A stretch of DNA of 40,784 nt from DYGA01 sp964540695 (GCA_964540695.1 CAZINS010000009.1:1-40784), one strand, 5' to 3'; positions 14,937-22,401 are shown, numbered from the stretch's first letter. Notes: generated by a model from the letters alone, not told the origin. A program made the numbers and translations.

Positions 14937-15410
14937 TTAGGAAAGATGATAAAAATATCTTTGGTAAGATTTAGCTAGAGCAGTTTCTCCTGTGATTAAT
15001 TTATCATGGATTTTTTCTGCTAGATAGCTAACAGCGCTTTCCCAATTTTTGGGAGAGGTGGTTGATGAGAAAACTTTAATATCAAGTTTATCCCATATTT
15101 CCAAAATAGCACCCTGCCAGCCGGAAAAATTGTGATTGATTTGTTGCGTTACTACGCCACACGGTATATTGTGTTTAGCACAATAAGCGGCAATCCCAAA
15201 GCCTTCGGAATCTTTGGTCAAAAAAACATCAGTGAGAACACCGATTACTGAGCTATCATCGCTGATAGCATTAATTGCATAGTGATCAATAATCTCAGAT
15301 TTGAGACCAACAGCCTCAAGTGCTTTTCCAGCGGCAGTTTGTTCAGCTGGAGTGTCTTCAAATACCACTACCCTAAGTGGTAATTTTTCAAAGATTTCTT
15401 TGTCGAACAT
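14937..15410 (-). CDS. Receiver-like (CheY-type) single-domain protein
   Basis: This 157-residue protein follows the receiver fold pattern. A first strand ends in the acidic pair E18-D19 (RVVVFEDTP). A hydrophobic strand leads to the probable phospho-acceptor D61 (VIGVLTDVFLT). A later strand ends in CGVVTQ, matching the conserved Thr position. No output domain is present. The usual distal Lys is not obvious, so it may be a degenerate receiver. AGGAG lies 7 nt before the ATG at 15410, and a good promoter is at 15472-15500. No histidine kinase is in the window. It is convergent with the small protein gene and shares its terminator. Confidence 0.6.
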   Translation of the reverse strand: MFDKEIFEKLPLRVVVFEDTPAEQTAAGKALEAVGLKSEIIDHYAINAISDDSSVIGVLTDVFLTKDSEGFGIAAYCAKHNIPCGVVTQQINHNFSGWQGAILEIWDKLDIKVFSSTTSPKNWESAVSYLAEKIHDKLITGETALAKSYQRYFYHLS

Positions 15411-15471
15411 TTTTATCTCCTATTGTTTTGTGATTGAAAAAATATTTTTTTAAAAAACTAAAAGACCCATA

Positions 15472-15500
15472 ATCTTAGCATTTTTTTGCCAATTTGTCAA
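15472..15500 (-). promoter_or_regulatory. Promoter of receiver-like gene
   Basis: Minus strand: TTGACA (15495-15500), a 17-bp spacer containing CAAAAAAAT, then TGC and TAAGAT (15472-15477). Its spacer closely resembles those at 22462-22490 and 36920-36948. Confidence 0.8.
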
Positions 15501-15598
15501 TCTTTGTCTTAATCTTTTTTTAAAGATATAATATAAATTACTAATGATTTATAATTAATAAACCATAATTCTTAATTCGTTATTCTTAATTCTAATCC

Positions 15599-15688
15599 GG
15601 AGAGGTGGCTGAGTGGTTGAAGGCGCCGCACTCGAAATGCGGTAAGGATGAAAGTCCTTCGTGGGTTCAAATCCCACCCTCTCCGCCA
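15599..15688 (+). tRNA. tRNA-Ser (anticodon CGA)
   Basis: The 90-nt class II tRNA has acceptor stem GGAGAGG/CCTCTCC, anticodon stem CCGCA/TGCGG with loop CTCGAAA (anticodon CGA, reading UCG) and a long variable arm (AAGGA/TCCTT). The T arm is GTGGG/CCCAC with TTCAAAT. The discriminator is G (15685), and CCA (15686-15688) is encoded. The last 20 bases are duplicated downstream. Confidence 0.97.
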
Positions 15689-15740
15689 TTCTTAAATTTG
15701 TGATGTTAGTCACGAATTTAGGAATAGTGAATACGGATGT

Positions 15741-15883
15741 GTGGGATTTGAACGGGTGCGAGCAAGCAAGGATCCCGCGAACACGGGTGACGCAGCGAGC
15801 GACAGACAATCCGAGCGAGCATAGGATTGTCTGGCACCCAGGACAACGAAGTTGAGCAAAGCGAAACGAGACGTAAATCCCAC
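15741..15883. repeat. GC-rich nested fold-back element after tRNA-Ser
   Basis: Three nested perfect inverted repeats lie in one stretch: GTGGGATTT (15741-15749) with AAATCCCAC (15875-15883), GGGTGC (15754-15759) with GCACCC (15834-15839), and CAGACAATCC (15803-15812) with GGATTGTCTG (15824-15833). The element is much richer in GC than its surroundings and codes for nothing convincing. It could be a small mobile element or a structured RNA co-transcribed with the tRNA. Confidence 0.6.
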
Positions 15884-15914
15884 CCCTGCCTACCGGCAGG
15901 CAGGCTCTCCGCCA
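15875..15914 (+). repeat. Duplicated tRNA-Ser tail split by a 20-bp palindromic unit
   Basis: AAATCCCACCC (15875-15885) and TCTCCGCCA (15906-15914) together reproduce the last 20 bases of the tRNA (15669-15688). They are separated by 20 bases holding CCTGCC/GGCAGG (stem at 15885-15890 and 15895-15900, loop TACC). The arrangement looks like an attachment-site-type duplication later hit by a palindromic repeat. Confidence 0.7.
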
Positions 15915-15972
15915 GAAAGCTTCGCTTAATGAACTAAACATAATTTTTAAATTAATTAATAATTAAAAAAAT

Positions 15973-16713
15973 ATGCCCCAACAAAAAAAGACCGCGATTG
16001 TTACCGGTGCCAAACAAGGTATTGGTAAAGGTATAGCTATGATGATGGCCAAAAATAAATACCAAGTAGTAGTAGCTGATCTTGATTTAGCTGCCTGCCA
16101 ACAAGTAGTTAAAGAAATAAAACAAGCTGGTGGCGAAGCCCTGGCTTGCAAATGTGATGTATCAAAAAAAGCAGACGTCAAAAACATGATCGACCAAACG
16201 GTTAAAAAATATAAAAAAGTTGATGTCTTGGTAAACAATGCTGGTATTTTTCCGTTTGTACCTTTTACTAAAATGACTGAAAATGATTGGGATAAGGTAA
16301 TGAATGTCAATGTTAAAAGTATTTACTATACCACCCAAGCGGTCTTGCCGGTGATGCCTGCTGGTGGCAGACTAATCAACATCTCATCGATTGCAAGTTT
16401 GGTAGGTTTTTCCGGACTAGTGCATTATTGCGCGAGTAAAGGTGCTTTAAATGCTATGATTAGAGCTTTGGCTTTGGAGGTAGCTGACAAAAAAATTACC
16501 GTAAATAATGTTGCCCCTGGAGCTATTACTACGCCTGGTGCCAGCACTGCTACCAATGAAGAAACTATCAAACAAACCGTGGCCATGATACCACTAGCTC
16601 GTATGGGACAACCGGAAGATATCGCTGGAGCAGTTGTATTTTTAGCCTCACCGCAAGCTAGCTATATAACCGGCCAAACTATTGTGGTTGATGGCGGTTG
16701 GACTCTGCGTTAA
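15973..16713 (+). CDS. Short-chain dehydrogenase/reductase (FabG-like)
   Basis: This is a 246-residue classical SDR. It has the NAD(P)-binding TGAKQGIG at 11-18, NNAG at about 88-91, a catalytic Ser in NISSIAS, and Tyr-x3-Lys in HYCASKGAL. The C-terminal signature is YITGQTIVVDGGW. Classical SDRs reduce or oxidise carbonyl/alcohol groups. FabG (3-oxoacyl-ACP reductase) and sugar or hydroxysteroid dehydrogenases share this profile, so the substrate is open. All catalytic residues are present. No fatty-acid genes are nearby, which weakens a FabG role. It is a single-gene unit followed by a strong terminator at 16731. Confidence 0.9.
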   Translation: MPQQKKTAIVTGAKQGIGKGIAMMMAKNKYQVVVADLDLAACQQVVKEIKQAGGEALACKCDVSKKADVKNMIDQTVKKYKKVDVLVNNAGIFPFVPFTKMTENDWDKVMNVNVKSIYYTTQAVLPVMPAGGRLINISSIASLVGFSGLVHYCASKGALNAMIRALALEVADKKITVNNVAPGAITTPGASTATNEETIKQTVAMIPLARMGQPEDIAGAVVFLASPQASYITGQTIVVDGGWTLR

Positions 16714-16730
16714 AATATTTTTATTTTACC

Positions 16731-16760
16731 AAACACCCACCAACTTGGTGGGTGTTTTTT
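16731..16760 (+). terminator. Intrinsic terminator after SDR gene
   Basis: AAACACCCACCAA (16731-16743) and TTGGTGGGTGTTT (16745-16757) form a 12-13 bp GC-rich stem followed by T residues. Confidence 0.9.
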
Positions 16761-16763
16761 AAT

Positions 16764-16793
16764 TTGGATAAAATAGGTAATTTTTGTTATAAT
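16764..16793 (+). promoter_or_regulatory. Promoter of galU operon
   Basis: TTGGAT (16764-16769), 18-bp spacer, TATAAT (16788-16793), with TGT just before the -10 (extended -10 type). The ATG of galU is 23 bp further on, so the leader is short. Confidence 0.7.
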
Positions 16794-16815
16794 AAATTAA
16801 ACTAATAGACTATTC

Positions 16816-17706
16816 ATGACTAAAAAATTCAATCACCCGATCAGAAAAGTAGTCATCCCGGTAGCAGGTTTTGGCACTAGATTTTTACCAGCCACCAAAG
16901 CTATTCCCAAAGAGATGCTACCAATTTTGGATAAACCAATTTTGCAGTATGTGGTGGAAGAAGCTATAGCTTCTGGCATTACTGATGTGATTTTTGTCAC
17001 TTCTTATACTAAGCGAGCTTGTGAAGATCATTTTGACCGTACACCAGAACTAGAAGAGACTTTAAGAAACAATCCAGCCAAAAAAGATTTATACGAAAAA
17101 ATCAGAAATATTTCCCGGCAAGCCAATTTCATTTATATCAGGCAAAAAGGCCCTTATGGCAATGGCACACCAATTTTAAATGCCAAACCAATCGTGGGCA
17201 ACGAACCCTTTGCCATGTTGTGGGGTGATGAAGTGTTTGATTGTCCCAAGAAACCCAGACTTTTGCAACTGATTGAAGTATTTCAAAAATACGGTGACCC
17301 GGTAACCACCGGCTATCAAGTACCCCGCAGTGATGCGTCTAAATACGGCATGCTCAAAGGCGTAAAAGTTGAACCAACAGTTTATCAAATAGAAAAAATT
17401 GTCGAAAAACCTGGGCCCGAAAAAACTCCTTCCCTGATTGCCAACCTGGGTGGCTATATACTGACGCCTGATATTTTTCCAATTTTAGAAAAAACCAAAC
17501 TGGGTAAAGGCAATGAACTCTGGTTGGTTGATGCGGTTGATGCTTTGGGTAAAACCAGACCCATTTATTCTAAAATAGTAGACGGAGTGTATTATGATAC
17601 CGGCAACAAACTGACTTGGCTGAAAGCCAATATTGCCTTTGGCTTAAAAGACAAAGAGATAAATAAAGATTTGCGCGTTTATATAAAAAAATTATTTAAA
17701 AATTAG
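16816..17706 (+). CDS. galU: UTP-glucose-1-phosphate uridylyltransferase
   Basis: This 296-residue enzyme makes UDP-glucose from UTP and glucose-1-phosphate for glycan synthesis. The nucleotidyltransferase signature is VIPVAGFGTRFLPATKAIPKEM near the N-terminus, followed by PILDKPILQYVVEEA. The GalU substrate-binding segments (RQKGPYGNGTPILNAK, LWGDEVFD, EKPGPEKTPS and NLGGYILTPDIF) follow in order. The length matches bacterial GalU. It leads a plus-strand run with the substrate-binding lipoprotein gene 3 bp behind. UDP-glucose could feed the envelope glycosyltransferases at 22519-28355. The gene is complete. Confidence 0.95.
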   Translation: MTKKFNHPIRKVVIPVAGFGTRFLPATKAIPKEMLPILDKPILQYVVEEAIASGITDVIFVTSYTKRACEDHFDRTPELEETLRNNPAKKDLYEKIRNISRQANFIYIRQKGPYGNGTPILNAKPIVGNEPFAMLWGDEVFDCPKKPRLLQLIEVFQKYGDPVTTGYQVPRSDASKYGMLKGVKVEPTVYQIEKIVEKPGPEKTPSLIANLGGYILTPDIFPILEKTKLGKGNELWLVDAVDALGKTRPIYSKIVDGVYYDTGNKLTWLKANIAFGLKDKEINKDLRVYIKKLFKN

Positions 17707-17709
17707 TTT

Positions 17710-19116
17710 ATGAAACACCTAACTAAAATAAAGTTAATTATTCTATTGGTGGTAATATTGTCACTACCCTTGTTGGGTGTTGGTTGCAAAGGCGGCGATC
17801 CCGATGCGCAAAAAGCAGCGGTGCCAATTACTTTGAAAATTTGGGGAGTGTGGGATGAACAAGATTTATTGCAAGATATTTTCACGGAATACAAAAAAAC
17901 CAGACCCAATGTCAGTTTTGAATACCGTAAACTTCGGATTGAAGAATATGAACGAGCCTTACTTGATGCTTGGGCTGAAAATCGCGGACCAGATATTTTT
18001 ATGGTTCATAATACCTGGGTGACTAGCTACCAAAGCAAACTGGAACCACTACCCGCAACCATTGCTCTGCCAGTTCAAACAGTCAAAGGTAGTTTTAAAA
18101 AAGAAGTTATCTGGGAACTGAAAAATTTCCCTACTCTCACTCCGGGACAAGTTGATGAAAAATTTGTCAAAGTAGTTAGAGATGATGTGATAAGAGATAA
18201 CAAAGTTTATGCTCTGCCTTTAGGACTTGATACACTGGCTTTGTTTTATAACAAAACTTTATTTAGTGATGCCAATATCGCCACTCCTCCTACAACTTGG
18301 GCTGAATTCAAACAAGCTGTTCTATCTTTGACTAGACTGGATGCAGATAACAAAATTGTCCGCAGTGCCGTAGCTATGGGGCGAGGAGATAATGTGGAAA
18401 GAGGAACTGATATTTTTTCTGTACTAATGATGCAAAACGGCGCCCAAATGATTGGCGCAGATAATCTACCGGCTTTTGATAAAATTCCCCCGGGCGGTAG
18501 TCAAGATTATAACCCCGGTCAGCAAGCTTTGATTTTTTATACTGATTTTGCTAATCCGATTAAAGAAGTTTATACTTGGAACCAAACTTTCCCCAACTCC
18601 CTAGAAGCATTTGCCCAAGGCCGAACGGCTATGATGTTTGGTTACTCTTATCATGCGCCATTAATTAGAGCGAGGGGACCAAAAATAGATTTTGGCATAG
18701 CTCAACTACCTCAAATTGATCCACTAGCAAAAAAATACAATTTTGCTAACTACTGGTTACTGGGTGTTTCCCCCCGCGGTGAACAACAAATCAAAGACAC
18801 GGCTTGGGATTTTATTTTATTTGCTACCACTAAACCGGAACAAAATGAAACTTATTTAACCAAAGCAAACAAAGCCCCGGCTCTCAAAGAATTGATTGCC
18901 AAACAACAAGCCGAACCCAATGTATCAGTTTTTACCCAACAAGCTCTTACGGCTGAAAGTTGGTATCGAGGTTATAATCCGATGGCAGCGGAAGAAATTG
19001 TTAAGCAAGCTATTGCCGCCATCAATCAAGGAAATTTTTCTGATCTTAATATGCTGATGCGCAACACCGTGGAACAGCTTAAACAAACTTATATTAAACC
19101 AACTTATGCCAACTAA
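17710..19116 (+). CDS. ABC transporter substrate-binding lipoprotein (family 1)
   Basis: This 468-residue protein has a lipoprotein signal (basic start, hydrophobic core, lipobox LGVGC with Cys26). It then has the fold of extracellular solute-binding proteins of the maltose/glycerol-phosphate type: ITLKIWGVWDEQDLLQDIFTEY, GPDIFMVHNTW, YALPLGLDTLALFYNK and a C-terminal helical lobe. Such proteins capture sugars or oligosaccharides for an ABC importer. No permease or ATPase gene is in the window, so the partner must be elsewhere or the protein serves binding alone. It follows galU by 3 bp and overlaps the first pilin-like gene by 11 bp. Confidence 0.9.
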   Translation: MKHLTKIKLIILLVVILSLPLLGVGCKGGDPDAQKAAVPITLKIWGVWDEQDLLQDIFTEYKKTRPNVSFEYRKLRIEEYERALLDAWAENRGPDIFMVHNTWVTSYQSKLEPLPATIALPVQTVKGSFKKEVIWELKNFPTLTPGQVDEKFVKVVRDDVIRDNKVYALPLGLDTLALFYNKTLFSDANIATPPTTWAEFKQAVLSLTRLDADNKIVRSAVAMGRGDNVERGTDIFSVLMMQNGAQMIGADNLPAFDKIPPGGSQDYNPGQQALIFYTDFANPIKEVYTWNQTFPNSLEAFAQGRTAMMFGYSYHAPLIRARGPKIDFGIAQLPQIDPLAKKYNFANYWLLGVSPRGEQQIKDTAWDFILFATTKPEQNETYLTKANKAPALKELIAKQQAEPNVSVFTQQALTAESWYRGYNPMAAEEIVKQAIAAINQGNFSDLNMLMRNTVEQLKQTYIKPTYAN

Positions 19117-19747
19117 AAAAATTAGTATTATTATTTTAGCTTTACTGCTCTTTGGTCTTTTGCCAATTATTACTTACGCCCAAACATCGGCTATTATTCC
19201 GACTGATTGCTTAGTGGGCAATGCGGAAAAATGTGACTTGGTTGATTTAGTTCAAATGTTTGCCAATTTTTATATTTTTTTAGTTAAATATCTGGGTGCC
19301 TTGGGTTTACTACTACTAGTAATTGGTGGGGTGATGTTTATCACTTCTGGTGGTAACCAAGAAAGAGTGGCCCGGGGTAAACAAATTATGGTGGGTACAG
19401 TTGTGGGGTTGGCAATTGTTTTAGGTAGTTATGTAGTTGTTTTAAACTTACAAAGATTTATCGGTGTTAAAGGACAATATCAACTTGATCCCAATAGCAA
19501 TACCACCACTTCTTCTGCTTGTTTAAACAAGCCAAATGGTGCTAATTGTCCTGGTCCAGACGGTGTTTACGTTTGTATCAATAGTATCTGTCAAAATGGT
19601 GAAAATAATACACCTATCAATACAGTTTGTGCTTATAATTATAGCGGGACTTGTGTAGAAAATTGTTCCTCAAGTTGTAACGGAACTTGTACAGCAAATC
19701 TTTGTAATGGTGACGCCACTGTTCAATGTTGTCGAATATCACCTTAA
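19106..19747 (+). CDS. Pilin-like protein (T4SS pilin type) with Cys-rich tail
   Basis: This 213-residue protein has a signal peptide (about 1-25, ending TYAQ) and two transmembrane helices (about 52-79 and 93-114). They flank the short loop TSGGNQERVARGKQI, the layout of VirB2/TrbC-type and Patescibacteria T4SS_pilin proteins. Uniquely in the cluster it carries a long extracytoplasmic tail with 12 cysteines between residues 139 and 209, probably disulfide-bonded. It may be an adhesive or tip variant. It overlaps the lipoprotein gene by 11 bp and precedes the promoter of the remaining pilin genes, so it may be expressed separately from them. Function is inferred from fold and context. Confidence 0.75.
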   Translation: MPTKKISIIILALLLFGLLPIITYAQTSAIIPTDCLVGNAEKCDLVDLVQMFANFYIFLVKYLGALGLLLLVIGGVMFITSGGNQERVARGKQIMVGTVVGLAIVLGSYVVVLNLQRFIGVKGQYQLDPNSNTTTSSACLNKPNGANCPGPDGVYVCINSICQNGENNTPINTVCAYNYSGTCVENCSSSCNGTCTANLCNGDATVQCCRISP

Positions 19748-19754
19748 AAATAGC

Positions 19755-19783
19755 TTTACAAAATAAATAATATCTGTTATAAT
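19755..19783 (+). promoter_or_regulatory. Promoter of pilin gene cluster
   Basis: TTTACA (19755-19760), 17-bp spacer, TATAAT (19778-19783), with a TGT extension. Transcription would start about 19790, right at the 5' hairpin. Confidence 0.85.
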
Positions 19784-19788
19784 AAAAG

Positions 19789-19820
19789 TACCTTATACAC
19801 TACTTCTTGTGTAAAAGGTA
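19789..19820 (+). promoter_or_regulatory. 5'-terminal mRNA hairpin of pilin transcript
   Basis: TACCTTATACAC (19789-19800) pairs with GTGTAAAAGGTA (19809-19820) with one mismatch and an 8-nt loop. It sits at the predicted first nucleotide of the transcript. It has no U-run, so it is probably a stabilising element and not a terminator. Confidence 0.6.
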
Positions 19821-19858
19821 ATATTTATAAAATATAATTTTAGAAAGGGGGTGACATC

Positions 19859-20212
19859 ATGAAAAAACAACTTTTAGCCTTTGGTCTTTTGTCACTTTTA
19901 TTAGCTCCAGTCGCAGCCATGGCTGGTGACCCATTTGGTACAGGATACGGTAGTTTAATTGGTCTTGGTACACAAGACGTACGTGAAACTATCGCTCGTA
20001 TTATCAATGTAGTGTTAGGAATTTTGGGTATCGTAGTGACTTTGATTATTATCGCAGGTGGCTTCCGCTGGATGACAGCTGGTGGTAACGAAGAAGCAGT
20101 CTCACAAGCTAAGAAAATTATTAGCGCCGGCGTAATTGGTTTACTTATTATCATTATTGCCTACGCATTATCTACTTGGATCTTCAGCGTAATTATCGGT
20201 GCTACTCAATAA
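19859..20212 (+). CDS. Major T4SS-type pilin-like protein
   Basis: This 117-residue protein has a clear signal peptide ending AAMA (about 1-22), a short mature N-terminus, and two transmembrane helices (about 48-68 and 88-110). The loop FRWMTAGGNEEAVSQAKKI is the family hallmark shared by all members of the cluster. Mature size (about 95) is right for a VirB2/TrbC-like pilin. AAAGGGGGTGA lies before the ATG, and the gene has its own promoter and 5' hairpin, so it is likely the most abundant member. It is the shortest, with no extra domain. In Patescibacteria such proteins are thought to form envelope fibres or secretion channels; assembly genes are not in this window. Confidence 0.8.
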   Translation: MKKQLLAFGLLSLLLAPVAAMAGDPFGTGYGSLIGLGTQDVRETIARIINVVLGILGIVVTLIIIAGGFRWMTAGGNEEAVSQAKKIISAGVIGLLIIIIAYALSTWIFSVIIGATQ

Positions 20213-20220
20213 ATACAGTA

Positions 20221-20832
20221 ATGAATTTTTATTTTTACAAAAAAATAAAAAAATATACATTCCACATCACGGTGGCTATCATTTTGGTAGCCACCGTGAT
20301 TATTGGTGGACATTTTGCCTTAGCAGCCGAAACTTCAGTTTCTGAGGTAAATTATTCATCAGCTAATTACTTAGCCAAAGCAGATTCTATTTCCAATTTA
20401 GACAAAGTAGCTGATCAAACTGGTTTAAAAAGCAATGTTTCTCTGGGTACGAGAATTGGAACTATCATCAAAGGTATTTTAAGTATCATCGGCGTGGTGA
20501 TGTTGGTCTTATTTATTTATGGTGGTTTTACTTGGATGACTGCCGGGGGTAATGAAGAAAAAGTAAGACAAGCAACTAAAATATTGGCTAGTGCGGTGAC
20601 AGGATTTATTTTAATATTTCTCTCCTACGCTTTAACAAACTTTTTTATTACTGCTTATCAAAAAGCTTCTACTGGTGGTGGTACTGTTACTGGTGCTTGT
20701 TTACATCCAGTTACTACTTCCGAGTACTCTTGTCTAAACGGTCAAACTAGCAGTAGTTGTGCCAATGGTGATATCTTTCAACCAAACACCACCTGTGCTG
20801 AACTATGTGGCAGTAGTTATGTTTGTATTTAA
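20221..20832 (+). CDS. Pilin-like protein with Cys-rich C-terminal extension
   Basis: This 203-residue protein has an N-terminal hydrophobic signal (FHITVAIILVATVIIGG, ending ALAAE). A 65-residue spacer precedes the two-helix pilin core with the loop GGFTWMTAGGNEEKVRQATKI. The tail is rich in Gly, Thr and six Cys (ACLHP through YVCI). The ATG at 20221 is used because an earlier in-frame start (20176) would lie inside the preceding gene and add no signal sequence. It begins 8 bp after the major pilin. A strong 13-bp hairpin lies within its signal-coding region and may lower its expression relative to the first gene. Confidence 0.75.
   Translation: MNFYFYKKIKKYTFHITVAIILVATVIIGGHFALAAETSVSEVNYSSANYLAKADSISNLDKVADQTGLKSNVSLGTRIGTIIKGILSIIGVVMLVLFIYGGFTWMTAGGNEEKVRQATKILASAVTGFILIFLSYALTNFFITAYQKASTGGGTVTGACLHPVTTSEYSCLNGQTSSSCANGDIFQPNTTCAELCGSSYVCI
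20266..20300 (+). promoter_or_regulatory. 13-bp perfect intragenic hairpin in pilin mRNA
   Basis: ATCACGGTGGCTA (20266-20278) and TAGCCACCGTGAT (20288-20300) are perfectly complementary with a 9-nt loop. It is GC-rich in an AT-rich gene and 45 bases after the start codon. There is no following T-run. It could protect the upstream message from 3' exonucleases or slow translation. Confidence 0.6.
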
Positions 20833-20835
20833 CTT

Positions 20836-21165
20836 ATGATTAGATTTATAAAACAAGCTTACGCTCAAATTCCTTCCATGGACCAACAGTTAAATGATGC
20901 CAAAACTGCTACTGGTCTCACCAATCCTTCGCTACCTGATGTTGTCGGGGGAATTATCAATTCTGTTTTAGGAATTTTGGGTACAGTTTTTTTAGTACTA
21001 ATAATTTATGCGGGTTTTACTTGGATGACTGCCGGGGGTAATGAAGAAAAAATTCAAAAAGCACAAAAAATTATTCGCAACTCCACTATCGGTTTACTAG
21101 TGGTGGTGTTAGCTTTTGCTATTACTCAATTTGTTCTAAAAACTCTAATTGAATCTGGTTTATAA
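20836..21165 (+). CDS. Pilin-like protein without obvious signal peptide
   Basis: This 109-residue member has the two-helix core and the loop AGFTWMTAGGNEEKIQKAQKI. The N-terminus MIRFIKQAYAQIPSMDQQ lacks a hydrophobic signal core, though AYAQ looks like a remnant cleavage site. It may be inserted through its own helices or translated from another start. It starts 3 bp after the preceding gene's stop. The conserved loop argues that the protein is still functional. Its role in the pilin-like complex is inferred from the cluster. Confidence 0.75.
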   Translation: MIRFIKQAYAQIPSMDQQLNDAKTATGLTNPSLPDVVGGIINSVLGILGTVFLVLIIYAGFTWMTAGGNEEKIQKAQKIIRNSTIGLLVVVLAFAITQFVLKTLIESGL

Positions 21166-21166
21166 T

Positions 21167-21550
21167 ATGAATAAAATTAAAACTAAAATATTTTTACTAA
21201 TTAGTTTGATTGGTACTTGGCCGAGCTTAGTTAAAGCTGGGGTACTGCAAGATGCCTTAACCACTGCCCAGGCAACCAACCAAAAAGCTAAATTAGCTGC
21301 AGCTGACAATCCAGCCTTTTTAGTAGGTAATATTATTAAATATGCTTTGGGTTTTGTGGGTACTATTTTTCTAGTCCTGATTATCTACGGTGGTTTTTTA
21401 TGGATGACAGCAGCGGGTAACGATCAACAGATTGAAAAAGCCAGAAAAATTTTGACCAGTGCTACAGTTGGCCTTCTGATTGTCATCTTAGCTTATGGCT
21501 TATCTTTATTTATTATTAATGTCATACTTTCTGCTACTGGTTCTGTTTAA
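21167..21550 (+). CDS. Pilin-like protein
   Basis: This 127-residue protein has a signal peptide (MNKIKTKIFLLISLIGTW, ending VKAG), a charged helical spacer (DALTTAQATNQKAKLAAAD) and the two-helix core with the loop GGFLWMTAAGNDQQIEKARKI. The ATG at 21167 lies one base after the previous stop and gives a correct signal sequence. The upstream start at 21149 would overlap and is rejected. The core is nearly identical to that of the next gene, so these two are the most recent duplicates of the array. Confidence 0.8.
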   Translation: MNKIKTKIFLLISLIGTWPSLVKAGVLQDALTTAQATNQKAKLAAADNPAFLVGNIIKYALGFVGTIFLVLIIYGGFLWMTAAGNDQQIEKARKILTSATVGLLIVILAYGLSLFIINVILSATGSV

Positions 21551-21553
21551 ATT

Positions 21554-21970
21554 ATGAAAAAAAATATTTTAACTATTGTTATTACTTCCTTTATACTGGG
21601 ATTACTGCTAATACCCACTACTGTACCAGCGCTGGCTACTACTACTCAAGGCAATGCCGGTACCAAGATAAAACAAGGTATTATTGATACTGGGGTGGCG
21701 GCAGAGCTTGGTAATGCCAATACTGATATTAGAGAAGTAGTGGCTTTGATAATCAATGCCTTACTTGGTTTTTTGGGAATTTTATTTACGGTCTTGATTA
21801 TCTACGGTGGGTTTCTTTGGATGACAGCAGCGGGTAATGATCAACAGATTGAAAAAGCGAGAAAAATTTTGACGCAAGCCACGATTGGACTACTTATAGT
21901 AATTTTGGCTTATGCTTTGTCTAGTTGGATATTTAGAGCTATTCTCTATGCCACTTACCAGCCTTATTAA
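21554..21970 (+). CDS. Pilin-like protein
   Basis: This 138-residue protein is the last of the array. It has a signal peptide (about 1-28, ending ALATT), a Gly/Ala-rich spacer, and the two-helix core with the loop GGFLWMTAAGNDQQIEKARKI, shared exactly with the preceding paralogue. It ends shortly after helix two (YATYQPY), without a Cys-rich domain. It is 3 bp from the preceding gene and followed by the operon terminator at 21992. Confidence 0.8.
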   Translation: MKKNILTIVITSFILGLLLIPTTVPALATTTQGNAGTKIKQGIIDTGVAAELGNANTDIREVVALIINALLGFLGILFTVLIIYGGFLWMTAAGNDQQIEKARKILTQATIGLLIVILAYALSSWIFRAILYATYQPY

Positions 21971-21991
21971 TTTGAATAATTTATAAAAAAT

Positions 21992-22020
21992 AAAAGCGGA
22001 AAATTTTTTCCGCTTTTTTT
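21992..22020. terminator. Bidirectional terminator after pilin operon
   Basis: AAAAGCGGAAAA (21992-22003) pairs with TTTTCCGCTTTT in 22004-22017, and T residues follow. It also lies just past the stop of the convergent lipoprotein gene. Confidence 0.85.
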
Positions 22021-22026
22021 ATTAAT

Positions 22027-22401
22027 TTATTTTTGCATTTGCTTTTGTTTATATTGCTGATATCTTACCAACGCGTCTATTTCCATATCTCTTGTCTCTT
22101 GGCGAGAACCTTGGTAACCATAATAACTACCATAATACCCATAAGGCATAACGATTTGGACATCCCTGTCCTTCATTGATGTAATATACATCAATTGCAA
22201 TGCCCGATCAGAGGCAGATAAAGTTGTGTCAGTTATAGTTATTAGAGTTGCTACTTGTTTAGTAGTAGCATTTATTTCCTCACTATTGTAAGCAGTGAGA
22301 TCACCTTTTAATTCTGCGTTAGGGGTATTTATTTGGTACTGGATGGTTGAAGCACAACCAACAAAAAATAATGCAATTGCAAAAATTAATAATTTTTTCA
22401 T
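22027..22401 (-). CDS. Small lipoprotein, unknown function
   Basis: This 124-residue protein has a lipoprotein signal (MKKLLIFAIALFFVGC, Cys16). It then has a Ser/Thr-rich extracytoplasmic part, and a Gly/Tyr-rich stretch YGYYGSYYGYQGS at about 90-102. The tail is charged and Gln-rich. The family is not recognised. AAGGAG lies at ideal spacing before the ATG at 22401, and a near-consensus promoter is at 22462-22490, so expression should be good. It is divergent from the DUF2079 gene and convergent with the pilin operon. The aromatic-glycine stretch resembles surface or structural lipoproteins, but no function can be named. Confidence 0.75.
   Translation of the reverse strand: MKKLLIFAIALFFVGCASTIQYQINTPNAELKGDLTAYNSEEINATTKQVATLITITDTTLSASDRALQLMYITSMKDRDVQIVMPYGYYGSYYGYQGSRQETRDMEIDALVRYQQYKQKQMQK

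Noticed and set aside
15555..15941. 128-residue minus-strand ORF across the tRNA-Ser gene
   Set aside because: It is the antisense reading of tRNA-Ser and the fold-back element. The VGFEPTKDFHPYRIS-type peptide is a well-known false ORF produced by tRNA genes.
20176..20220. Upstream start of the second pilin gene
   Set aside because: It lies inside the first pilin gene in another frame and adds 15 residues that spoil the signal peptide.
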